DNA from: an actinobacterium SCGC AAA278-O22
GTDB lineage: Bacteria; Actinomycetota; Actinomycetes; Nanopelagicales; Nanopelagicaceae
Direction of reading: 5' to 3'
Length of the DNA stretch: 64,000 nt
Assembly: GCA_000372185.1 (NCBI GenBank)
Contig: AQUA01000004.1
Location: 39,713-103,712, forward strand
Below the pieces are notes generated by a model that saw nothing but the letters and a program-made list of their open reading frames with translations, did no database searches and was not told the origin of the DNA. The position numbers were made by a program, and so were the translations under genes. Shown here one piece after another: positions 63,807-64,000 of this stretch. The stretch's first letter is position 1. Every line of letters starts with the position of its first letter.

Positions 63807-64000
63807 TTAGAAGCCTTTGGCGCAGAGGAGATTTGCTGAAGCCTTTGCATCATCTGCATTGGTCTTGAGCTGACCTGGGGCGCTGACTAGGAGCGCCTTC
63901 TTTGCCTCGAGATCTTTTACCTGCGCAGCAAGCTTTGTCTTTGAACCACTGAGGACAAGCACTGCATTTGCAAGCTTAGAAATCGCTGCGGCAAGTTTCT
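63807..64000 (-). CDS. C-terminal part of a helical Ala/Lys-rich protein (right edge)
   Basis: The ORF track misses it because the start lies beyond the window. Minus-strand reading gives KLAAAISKLANAVLVLSGSK then LAAQVKDLEAKKALLVSAPG, ending in LLCAKGF before the stop at 63807. The heptad-like Ala/Leu pattern suggests a coiled coil of the kind seen in the S-layer-like protein tail, so it may be another surface protein. Identity open. Confidence 0.68.
   Translation of the reverse strand, partial: KLAAAISKLANAVLVLSGSKTKLAAQVKDLEAKKALLVSAPGQLKTNADDAKASANLLCAKGF

Overview
The window looks like chromosome from a small-genome actinobacterium. Evidence: mycothiol genes (mshA and a single-domain mshD), a GlnR-type regulator, CarD, DUF3027, DUF3263, DUF2530, DUF1416 and DUF4395 proteins, a citA/gltA2-type citrate synthase, an actinobacterial-type SerC and a CIRCE-controlled groEL. 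Moderate base composition (29 of 60 bases G+C in a sample line at 38461), short gaps, many start/stop overlaps and leaderless-looking starts fit freshwater acI/Nanopelagicales ('Ca. Planktophila'-like) bacteria. The genus is inference; the phylum is well supported.

Region 1 (1-23.9 kb) is a cell-surface glycan locus. The first ~13 kb is visibly AT-rich (21 of 60 G+C in the line at 2641). It holds a left-edge exostosin-like glycosyltransferase that the ORF track misses, an SDR/FAD oxidoreductase pair, two GT11 fucosyltransferase-like genes, a UDP-glucuronate decarboxylase-like gene, GT2 and GT4 glycosyltransferases, a PglK/MsbA-like ABC flippase, two further glycosyltransferase-like genes on the minus strand and a frameshifted FkbM methyltransferase. 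Next come an ECF sigma factor carrying a membrane anchor and outer domain, a structured leader, a secreted S-layer-like protein with an Ala-rich coiled-coil tail, a strong terminator and a Wzy/O-antigen-ligase-family protein. Sugar-nucleotide genes follow: a nucleotide-sugar dehydrogenase, an epimerase and rmlA, rmlB, rmlD, rmlC. The layout resembles S-layer glycosylation clusters, with glycan building, flipping and ligation genes around the gene for the probable acceptor protein.

Region 2 (24-30.5 kb) has a ferric-reductase-like flavocytochrome, an exported FMN-binding protein and ApbE, which together look like an extracytoplasmic flavin electron-transfer set. An HbpS-like protein, a PfkB sugar kinase, an aldose epimerase and a class III aminotransferase follow.

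Region 3 (30.4-44.8 kb) is a conserved housekeeping core: mshD, glnR-like, thioredoxin, DUF4395, sseA, DUF1416, Fur, YgfZ, two tiny membrane proteins, nitrobindin, asparaginase, mshA, YbjN, gpmA, a lipoprotein, carD, a fused ispDF, cysS, rlmB and an SGNH hydrolase.

Region 4 (44.7-64 kb) holds lacZ-type beta-galactosidase, tRNA-Thr(TGT), beta-carbonic anhydrase, an alpha/beta hydrolase, NDH-2, an SDR-DUF2867 protein, DUF3263, CIRCE-groEL, DUF3027, a cold-shock protein, DUF2530, two MFS transporters, a 25-residue membrane protein, serC, pdxH, citrate synthase, a photolyase, a membrane diguanylate cyclase and a partial coiled-coil protein at the right edge. I saw no CRISPR array, insertion sequence, integrase or rRNA gene.
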